In this document: piece after piece, positions 54,945-63,643 of the stretch
Position numbering within the stretch: the stretch's first letter is position 1
Layout: the number at the start of each line of letters is the position of its first letter
DNA from: Pseudomonadota bacterium
GTDB taxonomy: Bacteria; Pseudomonadota; Alphaproteobacteria; Caulobacterales; Caulobacteraceae
Length of the DNA stretch: 64,000 nucleotides
Direction of reading: 5' to 3'
Assembly (NCBI GenBank): GCA_018241995.1
Contig: JAFECT010000003.1
Coordinates: 248,001-312,000 of the forward strand
Program-made: the position numbers and the translations under genes
Notes under the pieces: model-generated
Told to the model about the DNA's origin: nothing
Seen by the model: only the letters and a program-made list of their open reading frames with translations
Database searches by the model: none

Positions 54945-54981
54945 GCTATCCTGGAATCGAGAGGCGATTGCGAGAGACAGT

Positions 54982-55551
54982 TTGCGGGACGGTCAAACGG
55001 ACCCCGACGAGGCCCTGGTCGAACGTATCGGACGCGGCGACTCCGCGGCCGTGCAGGCCCTCGTCGCCCGCAAACTGCCCCGCATGCTCGCGCTCGCCCG
55101 ACGCATGCTGGGTGACGCGGTCGAGGCCGAGGACGTGGCGCAGGACGTGTTCATGAGGGTGTGGAAACAGGCTCCGTCCTGGCGGCCCGGTGCGGCGCGC
55201 TTCGACACCTGGATGCACCGGGTGGCGCTGAACCTCTGCTACGACCGGCTGCGGCGCCGTCGCGAAGATCCGGTGGCCGAGCCGCCGGACCGGCCCGACC
55301 CGGACGCCGCGCCGGACCGCAACCTTCAGGCCGCCGAGGTGGGCGCGCGCGTCGATGCGGCGCTGCAGACTCTGCCGGAGCGGCAGCGCGAGGCGATCGT
55401 GCTGTGCCACTATCAGGAACTGTCGAACATCGAGGCCGCGCAGCTGATGAAGGTCAGCGTCGAGGCCCTGGAAAGCCTTTTGGCGCGTGGGCGCCGCAGT
55501 CTGCGCACGGGTCTGTCCGACCTGGCGCCGGCGCGGCACGCCAAGGGATAG
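54982..55551 (+). CDS. ECF sigma factor
   Basis: A 189-residue ECF-type RNA polymerase sigma factor. Region 2 contains DVAQDVFMRVWKQ and RFDTWMHRVALNLCYDRLRRRR; region 4 contains LPERQREAIVLCHYQELSNIEAAQLMKVSVEALESLLARGRRSL. The start is uncertain: TTG 54982 avoids overlap with the EF-hand gene, while ATG 54859 or 54916 would overlap it. It is followed by a one-helix protein gene and a periplasmic-sensor-like gene, typical of a CnrYXH-style control set. Confidence 0.92.
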   Translation: MRDGQTDPDEALVERIGRGDSAAVQALVARKLPRMLALARRMLGDAVEAEDVAQDVFMRVWKQAPSWRPGAARFDTWMHRVALNLCYDRLRRRREDPVAEPPDRPDPDAAPDRNLQAAEVGARVDAALQTLPERQREAIVLCHYQELSNIEAAQLMKVSVEALESLLARGRRSLRTGLSDLAPARHAKG

Positions 55552-55561
55552 GAGCGTGGGG

Positions 55562-55984
55562 ATGGATATCGAGCGTTTCGAACGTCTGATCGAAGCCTAC
55601 GGCGCCGATCCCAGGCGCTGGCCGATCAATGAGCGGGAAGCGGCGCGGGCCTTCGCCCACGCCCATGTCGAACGTTGCGGGCCGTTGCTGGAGGCCGCGC
55701 ACGAACTCGATCTGGCGATGGATTGCGCGCCGGTGGGGGCGCCGTCCCTGGCCTTGCGTGAACGGGTGATCGGCGCTGCGCCGCGCGGCCGTCGTCGAGA
55801 CCTGGGCGCGCCGCCACGCTGGCTGTGGTGGCCGGGCCTGGCGGCTGCCTGCGCCGCGGGCGTGCTGGCGGGCGTGGTCGTGACCGATCAGGCGACGCGA
55901 GGCGTGCGCGCCGACACGGTGCTGGCCGCCAATACCGAGTTGGCCTTGGCCGACAATACCGATGGCATGGATGCGGTGCGATGA
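55562..55984 (+). CDS. One-helix protein, putative anti-sigma factor
   Basis: A 140-residue protein. The N-terminal cytosolic part starts MDIERFERLIEAYGADPRRWP, a motif common in small proteins encoded after alphaproteobacterial ECF sigma genes. One membrane helix lies at about residues 85-107, with a short periplasmic tail. No HxxxCxxC zinc motif is present. It is 10 bases after the sigma gene and overlaps the next gene by four (ATGA). Anti-sigma activity is inferred from position and layout. Confidence 0.82.
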   Translation: MDIERFERLIEAYGADPRRWPINEREAARAFAHAHVERCGPLLEAAHELDLAMDCAPVGAPSLALRERVIGAAPRGRRRDLGAPPRWLWWPGLAAACAAGVLAGVVVTDQATRGVRADTVLAANTELALADNTDGMDAVR

Positions 55985-56493
55985 GCGGTCGGATGAAGCT
56001 TCTGCTGGGGATCTCCCTGGTGCTCAACGTGTTCCTGCTGGGCGCCGCGGCCAGTGCGGTCGTGTTCGGCAAGCGGTGGATGCATGAGCATAGGGAGCTG
56101 GGCCAGCCCTCGCCCCTGACCATCGCCGCCCGGTCGCTCGACCCCGCGGCCCACGAGACGCTGAAGACCAAGATGCGGGCCGAAGCCCTGGTGGTGCGCC
56201 CCGATCTGCTGGCCGCGCGCGAAGCCCGTCGTCAGGCCGCTGAGCTGGCCGCGGCCCCGACCTTCGATCGCGCCGCCGTCGCCGCCAAGCTGGCCGAGGC
56301 CCGCACGGACGAGACCCGTGCGCGCGTCGCCCTGGAAGGCACGCTGCTGGACGTGATGCAGTCCCTGACGCCCGACCAGCGCGCCAAGCTGGCCCCCGCG
56401 CTGAAGGGACGCCCGCCTAAGCCGCCGCGGCATGGCCGTGGCGGTCACGACGGCGCGCCGCCTGCGCCGGCTTCGCCGCCGGCTGCCAAGTAG
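55981..56493 (+). CDS. Periplasmic heavy-metal sensor-like protein (Spy/CnrX type)
   Basis: A 170-residue protein with an N-terminal membrane anchor (about residues 6-28), a largely helical periplasmic domain with SLDPAAHETLKTKMR and a DVMQSLTPDQRAKLAP motif typical of the Spy/CnrX/ZraP-like LTxxQ family, and a proline/His-rich end. In CnrX and ZraP this fold senses nickel, cobalt or zinc. It overlaps the putative anti-sigma gene by four bases. Confidence 0.88.
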   Translation: MSGRMKLLLGISLVLNVFLLGAAASAVVFGKRWMHEHRELGQPSPLTIAARSLDPAAHETLKTKMRAEALVVRPDLLAAREARRQAAELAAAPTFDRAAVAAKLAEARTDETRARVALEGTLLDVMQSLTPDQRAKLAPALKGRPPKPPRHGRGGHDGAPPAPASPPAAK

Positions 56494-56526
56494 GGCCGGT
56501 TACCTAGGCTCGGCCTTACCCAGGTT

Positions 56527-56587
56527 CTCGTCATTCTCGGAGCGGAGCAGCGCGCATGCGCTGCGCAGACCCGAGAACCCAGCAGCG
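56527..56587 (+). repeat. REP-like inverted repeat, left arm
   Basis: A 61-base element starting CTCGTCATTCTCGGAGCGGA and ending CCCGAGAACCCAGCAGCG. It contains an internal hairpin (GCAGCGCGCATGCGCTGC). Its reverse complement closely matches the right arm at 56646-56704. Confidence 0.75.
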
Positions 56588-56645
56588 CCCGAACTCAACG
56601 CTGCGTGGGACGGCAACGGCAGGGCGCCCAGCTTCAAGGAAGATT

Positions 56646-56704
56646 CGCTGCTGGGTCCTCGGGTCTCCGGTCGCTCACGCGCCCTCCGCTCCGAGGATGA
56701 CGAG
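56646..56704 (-). repeat. REP-like inverted repeat, right arm
   Basis: A 59-base element which, read on the minus strand, begins CTCGTCATCCTCGGAGCGGA and ends CCCGAGGACCCAGCAGCG. It forms a large imperfect stem with the left arm, with a 58-base spacer. It sits between the sensor-like gene and the PleC-like kinase gene and may also protect both converging 3' ends. Confidence 0.75.
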
Positions 56705-56743
56705 CAAGTGGGTTCGATCTCGGGGCAAATCTTGGGTCGCCCC

Positions 56744-59233
56744 CTAGGCCGCCCGCCGCCCTGCGTCCTCGCCGTGCCTCAGCGGCAGGGTGACGGTGAC
56801 CGTGGTGCCCAGGCCCTGTTCGCTGGCGAGGTCGAGGCGGCCGCCGTGCATCTCGATCAGGGATTTGGTCAGGGCTAGGCCCAGGCCTGAGCCCTGCTGG
56901 GTCTTCGAGTGCTGGGTCTCGACCTGTTCGAAGGGCTGGGCGAGGCGCTTCAGGTCTTCCGCAGAGATGCCGATGCCGGTGTCGCGCACCTGCAGCTGCA
57001 TATCGCCGCCCGAGGTGCGGGCGCGCACCGTGACGCGGCCGCCGCTGGGCGTGAACTTCACCGCGTTGGAGATCAGGTTGAGCAGGATTTGCTTCACCGC
57101 ACGATAGTCGGCCTCGACTTCCGGCAGTTCGGGCACCTCCGAAGCCAGGGTCAGACCCGCCTTCTCGGCGCGGTCGCGCATCAGGCGCAGCACATCCTCG
57201 GCCACCTCTTCGATGGAGATCGGCTCGAACTTCAGGTTCAGTTTGCCGGCCTCGATCTTGGCCATGTCCAGGATGTCGTTGATCAGGGCCAGCAGGTGCT
57301 GACCCGAAGACAGGATGTCCTGGGCGTATTCCTTGTAGCGGCGGTCGCCGACCGGGCCGTAGAGCTCGCTGACCATGATCTCCGAGAAGCCGTTGATGGC
57401 GTTCAAGGGCGTGCGCAGCTCGTGGCTCATATTGGCCAGGAATTCGCTCTTGGCGCGGTTGGCGGCCTCGGCGCGCGTCTTCTCGATCTCGTATTTGCGC
57501 GCCAGCACAGCGAGCTCGGACTGGCTCTCCTCGAGCCTGGCGACGATGCGGTGCAACTCCGCCTCGTTCTTGGCTCGTGCGGCCTCCTGGCGCTTGATGG
57601 CGGTGATGTCTGCGGCGGTCATCACCAGGCCGCCGTCGGCGGTGCGGCGCTCGGAAATCTGCAGCCAGCGGCCGTCCTGCAGTTCGGCCTCGCGCACGCC
57701 CGCGGCGCCGTCGGTGGCGGCGACTTCCTGCGCGACGGCCAGGCGGGCGATCTTCATCACCGCTGCCTTGTCCGAGCCGGGCTTCAGCGCGCGCGCGTCG
57801 ATGTTGAACCACAGGCGGAAGTTCTGGTTCGACATCAAGAGGCGATCGCGCCGGTCCCACAGGGCGAAGGCCTCGGACACGCTTTCGATGGCGTCCTTGA
57901 GGCGCCGCTCGGCGGCCTGGGCGCGGGCCTGGGTCAGACGTTCGTCGGTGACGTCGAGCGCGACACCGACGATGCGGTTGAAGTCGCCGGCGCGGTCGGC
58001 CAGGGCCTGGCCGCGCGCGTCGATCCAGGCGCCCCGCCCGCCGTCGGGGCCCGGCGCGCGGAAGGAGACGTCGAAGGCGCCGTAGAGTGCGGCGCTGCGC
58101 AGGCCCTGCAGCACCCGGTCGCGATGCTCCGGCGCCACGCGGGCCAGCATCTCATCGCCGCCGATCAACCCGCCCGAGGGCCAGCCCAGCATCGCGGCCA
58201 TGAAGTCGGAGACATAGACCTTGTTCTCCGACAGGTCCCATTCCCACACCCCGCAACGGGCGGCCTCCACCGCGGTGCGGAAGCGGCGCTCGGTGTCGAC
58301 GAAGGCCTGGCGCGCGGCGTCGGCGCGCCGCGCCTGGACCCAGACGAGGACCACCAGCAGGACGCCGACCAGGGCCGGGGCCAACAGGGGCAGGAGATCG
58401 AACAGGTCGAACAGGCCGAAGGCGACCCCCGGGTTGGGCGGCGCGGCTACGATAGCGACAACCCCCGCTTCGGCATTGGACGCGGCGGCGGCCTTGAAGG
58501 GCTTCGCGCCGGCGGGCGTGATGTCGATGGCGGCGTGCGCACGCGCGGCGGCCTGGATGCGCTGGGCGGTCAGGCCCAGACGGCCGACTGTCGCGCCGGC
58601 AAGCGACGCGTCGGAGGCGGCGAGCACGCGGCCGTCCGGCGTCGCCAGGACAGTGACCCCGTTCTTGCTGCTCTGGGCCTGGAGGGGGGGCAGCACGGCG
58701 ACCATGCGCACGCCTTCGCGCCCCGGCACGCGGCGTACGAGGTAGAGGTGACTGGCGCCGGCGCCGAGCCAGCGTGTCGCGCCCGCGCGATCGGCCGCTC
58801 GGGCCATCTCGGCCACCGGCCCGGCCTCGCCCTTGCCCGCCAGGGCCTCGACCGAGCCCGACGCGACGACCGCAACGCCTTCGGCGCGCGCGCCCGAGGC
58901 CTTCAGGGCCTGGGCCGCCGCATCCCCCGCGTGCAGCGCGCCGCGGTCTAGGGCGTCGCCCGCGGCGATCAGGGCGGCGTCCGGCGCCTCCAGGGCGGCG
59001 GAGGCTCGCACGGTGGCGAGTTCGGCCTGGTAGCGCAGGCCGTGGGCGAGGGTGGCCTCACCCTCTCCGCCGTTCTTCAGGCGGCCGGCGAAGAAGACCG
59101 TGTAGGCGGCGATGGCGAGCGCAGTGACGAGCACCGCGACGCGCATCCACAGGGGCACGACGGCGCCGAAGCGGCGGGTCAGGTCACGCGTTTCCGCGTC
59201 CCTGGAATGCCTGCCTCCGCCTTCGGGCGCCAA
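56744..59233 (-). CDS. pleC: PleC-like sensor histidine kinase
   Basis: An 829-residue kinase. Membrane helices at about 27-50 and 280-300 flank a periplasmic domain of about 230 residues. Two PAS domains follow (about 315-430 and 445-550), then a coiled coil, HisKA with HELRTPLNAINGFSEIM (phospho-His604) and an HATPase with all boxes (NLISNAVKFTP, DTGIG, GSGLGLALT). There is no receiver domain. In Caulobacter PleC acts on DivK and PleD to set cell fate; the same length, the same H-box sequence and a pepN neighbour support PleC. The start is TTG 59233 with GGAGTCAGGGG upstream. Confidence 0.85.
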   Translation of the reverse strand: MAPEGGGRHSRDAETRDLTRRFGAVVPLWMRVAVLVTALAIAAYTVFFAGRLKNGGEGEATLAHGLRYQAELATVRASAALEAPDAALIAAGDALDRGALHAGDAAAQALKASGARAEGVAVVASGSVEALAGKGEAGPVAEMARAADRAGATRWLGAGASHLYLVRRVPGREGVRMVAVLPPLQAQSSKNGVTVLATPDGRVLAASDASLAGATVGRLGLTAQRIQAAARAHAAIDITPAGAKPFKAAAASNAEAGVVAIVAAPPNPGVAFGLFDLFDLLPLLAPALVGVLLVVLVWVQARRADAARQAFVDTERRFRTAVEAARCGVWEWDLSENKVYVSDFMAAMLGWPSGGLIGGDEMLARVAPEHRDRVLQGLRSAALYGAFDVSFRAPGPDGGRGAWIDARGQALADRAGDFNRIVGVALDVTDERLTQARAQAAERRLKDAIESVSEAFALWDRRDRLLMSNQNFRLWFNIDARALKPGSDKAAVMKIARLAVAQEVAATDGAAGVREAELQDGRWLQISERRTADGGLVMTAADITAIKRQEAARAKNEAELHRIVARLEESQSELAVLARKYEIEKTRAEAANRAKSEFLANMSHELRTPLNAINGFSEIMVSELYGPVGDRRYKEYAQDILSSGQHLLALINDILDMAKIEAGKLNLKFEPISIEEVAEDVLRLMRDRAEKAGLTLASEVPELPEVEADYRAVKQILLNLISNAVKFTPSGGRVTVRARTSGGDMQLQVRDTGIGISAEDLKRLAQPFEQVETQHSKTQQGSGLGLALTKSLIEMHGGRLDLASEQGLGTTVTVTLPLRHGEDAGRRAA

Positions 59234-59311
59234 CCCCTGACTCCGCGTTGATTCGCTTGTGAGTCCTCAGGGTAGGCGGATGGGCGAGCCCCTGTCGACA
59301 GCCGCGACGCC

Positions 59312-61939
59312 TCAGGTTTCGAGCGCCTTGGAGGCCAGCTCCAGTACGTTCTTGGACAGGTTCGGCTGGGCGATGATGCGCTGCAGCTCCGCACGCATCA
59401 GGGCGCCCAGCTGGGGCGTGTAGCGCCGCCATCCGCCCAGCGGCTCGATCAGGCGCGCGGCGGTCATCGGATTGAGCGCGTCGATGGCCAGGATCTGATC
59501 GGCGAGGAAGCGGTAGCCGGCGCCGGATGGGTCGTGGAACCGCGCCGGATTGGCCGAGCTGAAGGTCTGAACCAGGGCGCGGAACCGGTTGGGGTTCTTC
59601 ATGTCGAACGCGGGGTGGGCGGTGAGCGCGAGAACCCGCCCCAGCACCTCCTCGTGCGGCGAGCGGGCCTGGATGGCGAACCACTTGTCGAGCACCAAAG
59701 GCTCGGCCTTCCACTGCTCGTAGAAGGCGTTCAGCGCCGCGTCGCAGGCTTCGCCGCCCATCAGCACCAGCGCGCTCAGGCCGCCGATGGCGCCGGTCAT
59801 GTCGCGCGACGCCTCGAAATGGGCCTGGGCGCGGGCGATGTCGGCGGGCGTCGCGGCGGCGGCCAGGGTGTCGAGCGCGGCGTTGCGCAGGGCGCGGCGG
59901 CCGGCGCTGGCGGCGTCGGGCGAGAAGGCGCCGTCGTCCTTCAGCTCCTCATGCAGACGCTCCAGATCGGTCCTCAGCGTCGTGGCCATGGTGCGGCGCA
60001 GGGCCTCGCGGGCGTCGTGCAGGGCGGCGGGGTCGGCCGGGGCCATGACCAGCGCCAGGTCCATCTCGGTCGGCGGCGAGAGCAACAGCGCCTTGAACGC
60101 CTCGTCGGCGGACTGGTCGCCGAGCGCCCGGCCGACGGCCTTGGCGTAGCGGGCCTCCCCCGCCTCGTCGGGCTCGCCGGAGGCGCGGGCCAGGATCAGG
60201 TCGCGCGCGAGGTTCTGGCCGGCCTCCCAGCGATTGAACTGGTCCGCGTCGCCGGCCAGGCGCACGAAGCGATGTTCGGGCGGGGCGTCGGTGGAGAGCT
60301 TCACCGGGGCCGAGAAGGCCCTGAGCGCCGAGATCACCGGCGGGCGGGCCACGCCTTCCAGCGTCACGGTCTGCTCGGCCTGGTCGACCAGCAGCACGGT
60401 CTCGTCGAGCGTCGCGGGCTCGCCGGCCAGGCGGAAGCTCTGGGCGCGGCCGTCTTCATCGAGGAGGCCCAGGCGCACCGGAACCGGCAGGCAGTGCTTC
60501 TCGGGTTGGCCTGGGGTCGGAGCCGTGGTCTGGCTGAGCGTCAGGGTCAGGGTCTGCGTCGCCGCCTCATAGGCCGTTTCGATGCGCACTTCGGGCGTGC
60601 CGGCCTGGGAGTACCAGCGGAAGAAGGCGTCCATGTCGCGCCCGCTGGTCTCGGCGAAGCAGCCGACGAAGTCCTCCACCGTCACCGCCTGGCCGTCGAA
60701 ACGCTCGAAATAGAGATCCATGCCGGCGCGGAAGCCCTGGTCGCCGACCAGGGTCTTCAGCATGCGGATGATCTCGGAGCCCTTCTCGTAGATGGTGGCG
60801 GTGTAGAAGTTGTCGATCTTCAGATAGCTGGACGGGCGCACCGGATGGGCCAGAGGTCCCTGGTCCTCGGGGAACTGACGGGCCCTGAGCGCCTTGACCT
60901 CTTTGATGCGCTGCACCGCGTGGCCGCGCATGTCGGCCGAGAAGCCCTGGTCGCGGAAGACGGTCAGGCCCTCCTTCACGCACAGCTGGAACCAGTCGCG
61001 GCAGGTGATGCGGTCGCCGGTCCAGTTGTGGAAGTACTCGTGCGCGATCACGCCCTCGATGCGCTCATAGTCCATGTCGGTGGCGGTGGCCGGGTCGGCG
61101 AGCAGCAGGGAGGAGTTGAAGATGTTCAGCCCCTTGTTCTCCATCGCCCCGAAATTGAAGTCGCGCACCGCCACGATCATGAACAGGTCGAGGTCGTACT
61201 CGCGGCCGTAGGCCTCCTCGTCCCATTTCATTGAGCGCTTCAGCGCATCCATGGCGTATTCGGCGCGGCCGGCCTGGCCGGGGTCGACGTAGATGCGCAG
61301 GTCGATCTCGCGCCCGCTCATGGTGGTGAAACTGTCGGCCAGTTCGTCGAGCTCGCCGGCCACCAGGGCGAACAGGTAGCAAGGCTTGGGGAAGGGATCG
61401 CGCCAGACGGCGTAGTGACGCCCATTTGCCAGGTCGCCGCGCTCGATCAGATTGCCGTTCGACAGCAGCCGCGGATAGGCCGCCTTGTCGGCGTCCAGGC
61501 GCACGGTGTAGCGGGCCAGCACGTCGGGGCGGTCGGGGAAGTAGGTGATCTTGCGGAAGCCCTCCGCCTCGCACTGGGTGCAGAAGCGGCCGCCCGACAT
61601 GTAGAGGCCTTCGAGATAGGTGTTGCCCTGCGGGTCGATCTCGACCTCGGTCTCGAGGGTGAAGGCGTCGGGGACCTGGGCGATCGTCACGCCCTCGGCG
61701 GTCACCGCGTATTCGTCGTCGCTGAGGGGGCGGCCATCGATGGCGAAGCCGATCGGCTTCAGCCGCTCGCCGTTCAGGAACAGGCCTTCCGAGTGCTCGC
61801 CGTTACGGCGCACGGTCAGCCGAGCCTTCACCCGCGTCGAGGTCGGCTCCAGGCTGAAATCGAGCGCGATCTCGTCGATCAGGAACGCCGGCGGGCGATA
61901 GTCAGCGAGGCGGATCGGGTGCGGCGTGTCGGTGCGCAT
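59312..61939 (-). CDS. pepN: Aminopeptidase N
   Basis: An 875-residue M1 zinc aminopeptidase that removes N-terminal residues from peptides. The exopeptidase motif GAMENKGLNIFN and zinc motif HEYFHNW are present, followed downstream by the second zinc glutamate region. The C-terminal helical domain ends LSKNVLELASKALET. Length matches E. coli PepN (about 870). It lies 78 bases upstream of the PleC-like gene on the same strand. No signal peptide is present, so it is cytoplasmic. Confidence 0.96.
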   Translation of the reverse strand: MRTDTPHPIRLADYRPPAFLIDEIALDFSLEPTSTRVKARLTVRRNGEHSEGLFLNGERLKPIGFAIDGRPLSDDEYAVTAEGVTIAQVPDAFTLETEVEIDPQGNTYLEGLYMSGGRFCTQCEAEGFRKITYFPDRPDVLARYTVRLDADKAAYPRLLSNGNLIERGDLANGRHYAVWRDPFPKPCYLFALVAGELDELADSFTTMSGREIDLRIYVDPGQAGRAEYAMDALKRSMKWDEEAYGREYDLDLFMIVAVRDFNFGAMENKGLNIFNSSLLLADPATATDMDYERIEGVIAHEYFHNWTGDRITCRDWFQLCVKEGLTVFRDQGFSADMRGHAVQRIKEVKALRARQFPEDQGPLAHPVRPSSYLKIDNFYTATIYEKGSEIIRMLKTLVGDQGFRAGMDLYFERFDGQAVTVEDFVGCFAETSGRDMDAFFRWYSQAGTPEVRIETAYEAATQTLTLTLSQTTAPTPGQPEKHCLPVPVRLGLLDEDGRAQSFRLAGEPATLDETVLLVDQAEQTVTLEGVARPPVISALRAFSAPVKLSTDAPPEHRFVRLAGDADQFNRWEAGQNLARDLILARASGEPDEAGEARYAKAVGRALGDQSADEAFKALLLSPPTEMDLALVMAPADPAALHDAREALRRTMATTLRTDLERLHEELKDDGAFSPDAASAGRRALRNAALDTLAAAATPADIARAQAHFEASRDMTGAIGGLSALVLMGGEACDAALNAFYEQWKAEPLVLDKWFAIQARSPHEEVLGRVLALTAHPAFDMKNPNRFRALVQTFSSANPARFHDPSGAGYRFLADQILAIDALNPMTAARLIEPLGGWRRYTPQLGALMRAELQRIIAQPNLSKNVLELASKALET

Positions 61940-62059
61940 CGGGGGCTCCAGAGACGAAGCGCCCTGTTTGGCGCACCTGGGCTCGCCTTTCCAGCGTGGC
62001 TGCTTCGTTTGCCTTCGGTTTCGGGTAGGCTCAATTGCTCGCTGTGGGAGAAGTCGACG

Positions 62060-62911
62060 ATGCGCATCGTCCTTTTGGCATCACTGTCCGCCTTCGCGCT
62101 CCTGGTTCTTGGAAGCCCGGCGGCGCCCGCGCAAAGCGCGCCTCTGTCCGAAGGCTGTCGCGCGGCGATGAAGGAAGGCTGGCCGAAGGTCTCAGACGTC
62201 ACCGGGAAGGGCGATTGGTCGGCGGGCCTCGAGCGGCTTGCACCGCTGGAGGCGGCGTGCGCGAACGATGCGGGCGCCATGGAACTGCTAAGCACAGTGC
62301 ATGCTGAGGGTGACTTGCGCCTGGATCGGCCGGCGCAAGCGCGAGTCCGGCTGGAGCAACTTCCGATCACGCCGGCGAGCGGTCTTTATCCGACCAACCG
62401 TTGGGTATTGCTCTCCACCCTCGAAGCTTCTGCGGACAAGGCTGCGTTCGCAGCCGCCCGCGACGCGTTCCTCGAAGCGCACGACGCAGCGTTATCGGCG
62501 CGGATGAAGCGGGTCGAAATCCTAGAGACGCCGACGGCCAAGGTCTGGGCTTATCAGGGTGAGATTCTGAATGGGCCGTTTGTGCGCCGAGTCGTGTTCG
62601 TTGCGGCCCCGAAGGACGGCGGTTGGCCGGCAACGCTGGCCATAACCGAGGATAAGGCCGTGGCCGCGCTGCTAGGCGGCAAGGGTCCCGCGCCGCTGCT
62701 GATCGATCTCTACAATTGCAAGAGTCAAGCGCTCGTGGGTGATGCGGGTCGCGACCACAGAGGCCAGATCGACTACGCGGCGGCGAGGGCTAAGGCTGAG
62801 GCGCTGTTCTCCGACGCCTCGGTATTCCAATCGTTCGGCAAGCAGGAGCACGCGCGCTTCTGCGGCTTCGAACCCTATTTGCTTCCGGGGTTCGACACGG
62901 GCGATTCTTGA
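62060..62911 (+). CDS. Hypothetical exported protein
   Basis: A 283-residue protein with a Sec signal peptide (MRIVLLASLSAFALLVLGS, cut near AQSA at about residue 25). The mature part is helical, with a repeat-like WSAGLERLAPLEAACANDAGAM segment that could be Sel1/TPR-like, and ends with a C-terminal beta-rich region. Cysteines near both ends might form a disulphide. No known family is recognised. GGGAGAAG precedes the ATG. Confidence 0.82.
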   Translation: MRIVLLASLSAFALLVLGSPAAPAQSAPLSEGCRAAMKEGWPKVSDVTGKGDWSAGLERLAPLEAACANDAGAMELLSTVHAEGDLRLDRPAQARVRLEQLPITPASGLYPTNRWVLLSTLEASADKAAFAAARDAFLEAHDAALSARMKRVEILETPTAKVWAYQGEILNGPFVRRVVFVAAPKDGGWPATLAITEDKAVAALLGGKGPAPLLIDLYNCKSQALVGDAGRDHRGQIDYAAARAKAEALFSDASVFQSFGKQEHARFCGFEPYLLPGFDTGDS

Positions 62912-62920
62912 CGCGCGTGT

Positions 62921-63505
62921 CTACTCCGCCGCCTGGACCACCGGCGGCGGTTCCTGGCCGAGCGCCGGCTGCGGCGGGGCGTCCGGGTCGCGCACGGCGT
63001 CGAGCAGTTCCGCGGCCATATCGGCCAGCCGCTGCATCTCCGGCGGCGCCTCGCCTTCGGCTTCCTTGACCGAGTCGTGCAGGGCCTGGGCCAGGCGCAG
63101 CAGCTTGGGCGCGTTGACCAAGAGGCGCGCCTGGGCCTCGATCTTGAACGGGTCGCGGTCGTATTCGGCGCCGGGCACGCGCCAGCCGCCCCAGTCGGTC
63201 GGCTCGGTCACCAGCACCGGATAACTGCCGGGGAACGGATGGTGCGCGCAGTCTTCCGGCTGCTGCCATTTGTTCTTGGCGCGCATCACCCGCCAGGTCG
63301 AACCCTCGACGGCCTCGTCGGACAGATTGCGCTCGGGCTCCAGTTCATGAGCCAGGAAGTCGCGGCCCAGGCCCACGTCGTAGGTGATCTTGACCGGCTC
63401 GTCGAAGCCCTTGGCCCAGACCGGCACGATGCGGTCGATCGTGGCCCAGGTGCCGACCGTCTCGACCCACACCTTCTGGTTCTTGTGAAACTGCGCCTTC
63501 GCCAT
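62921..63505 (-). CDS. Conserved hypothetical protein
   Basis: A 194-residue soluble protein. The N-terminus (MAKAQFHKNQKVWVETVGTW) resembles a small beta barrel, and the middle has WRVMRAKNKWQQPEDCAHHPFPGSYPV. The C-terminal half is helical with a proline-rich tail. ATG 63505 is preferred over an upstream start that gives a basic, low-homology extension. The function is unknown. It ends ten bases from the converging hypothetical gene. Confidence 0.8.
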   Translation of the reverse strand: MAKAQFHKNQKVWVETVGTWATIDRIVPVWAKGFDEPVKITYDVGLGRDFLAHELEPERNLSDEAVEGSTWRVMRAKNKWQQPEDCAHHPFPGSYPVLVTEPTDWGGWRVPGAEYDRDPFKIEAQARLLVNAPKLLRLAQALHDSVKEAEGEAPPEMQRLADMAAELLDAVRDPDAPPQPALGQEPPPVVQAAE

Positions 63506-63643
63506 CGCCCACCACGACCGAATCCGGGCCTGAGGGCCCTTGTTGCACGCCACTATGCGGAGGAACGGTTAGCGGTCCGTTCAACCGGCGAGCAAGTTCA
63601 GCCGATATTTTGCGGAAAGCCGCTGCGGGGGCATAAGCCGCGG

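Noticed and set aside
54859..54981. N-terminal extension of the ECF sigma factor from ATG 54859
   Set aside because: It overlaps the EF-hand gene by 86 bases and encodes no region 2 sequence, so the TTG at 54982 was preferred.
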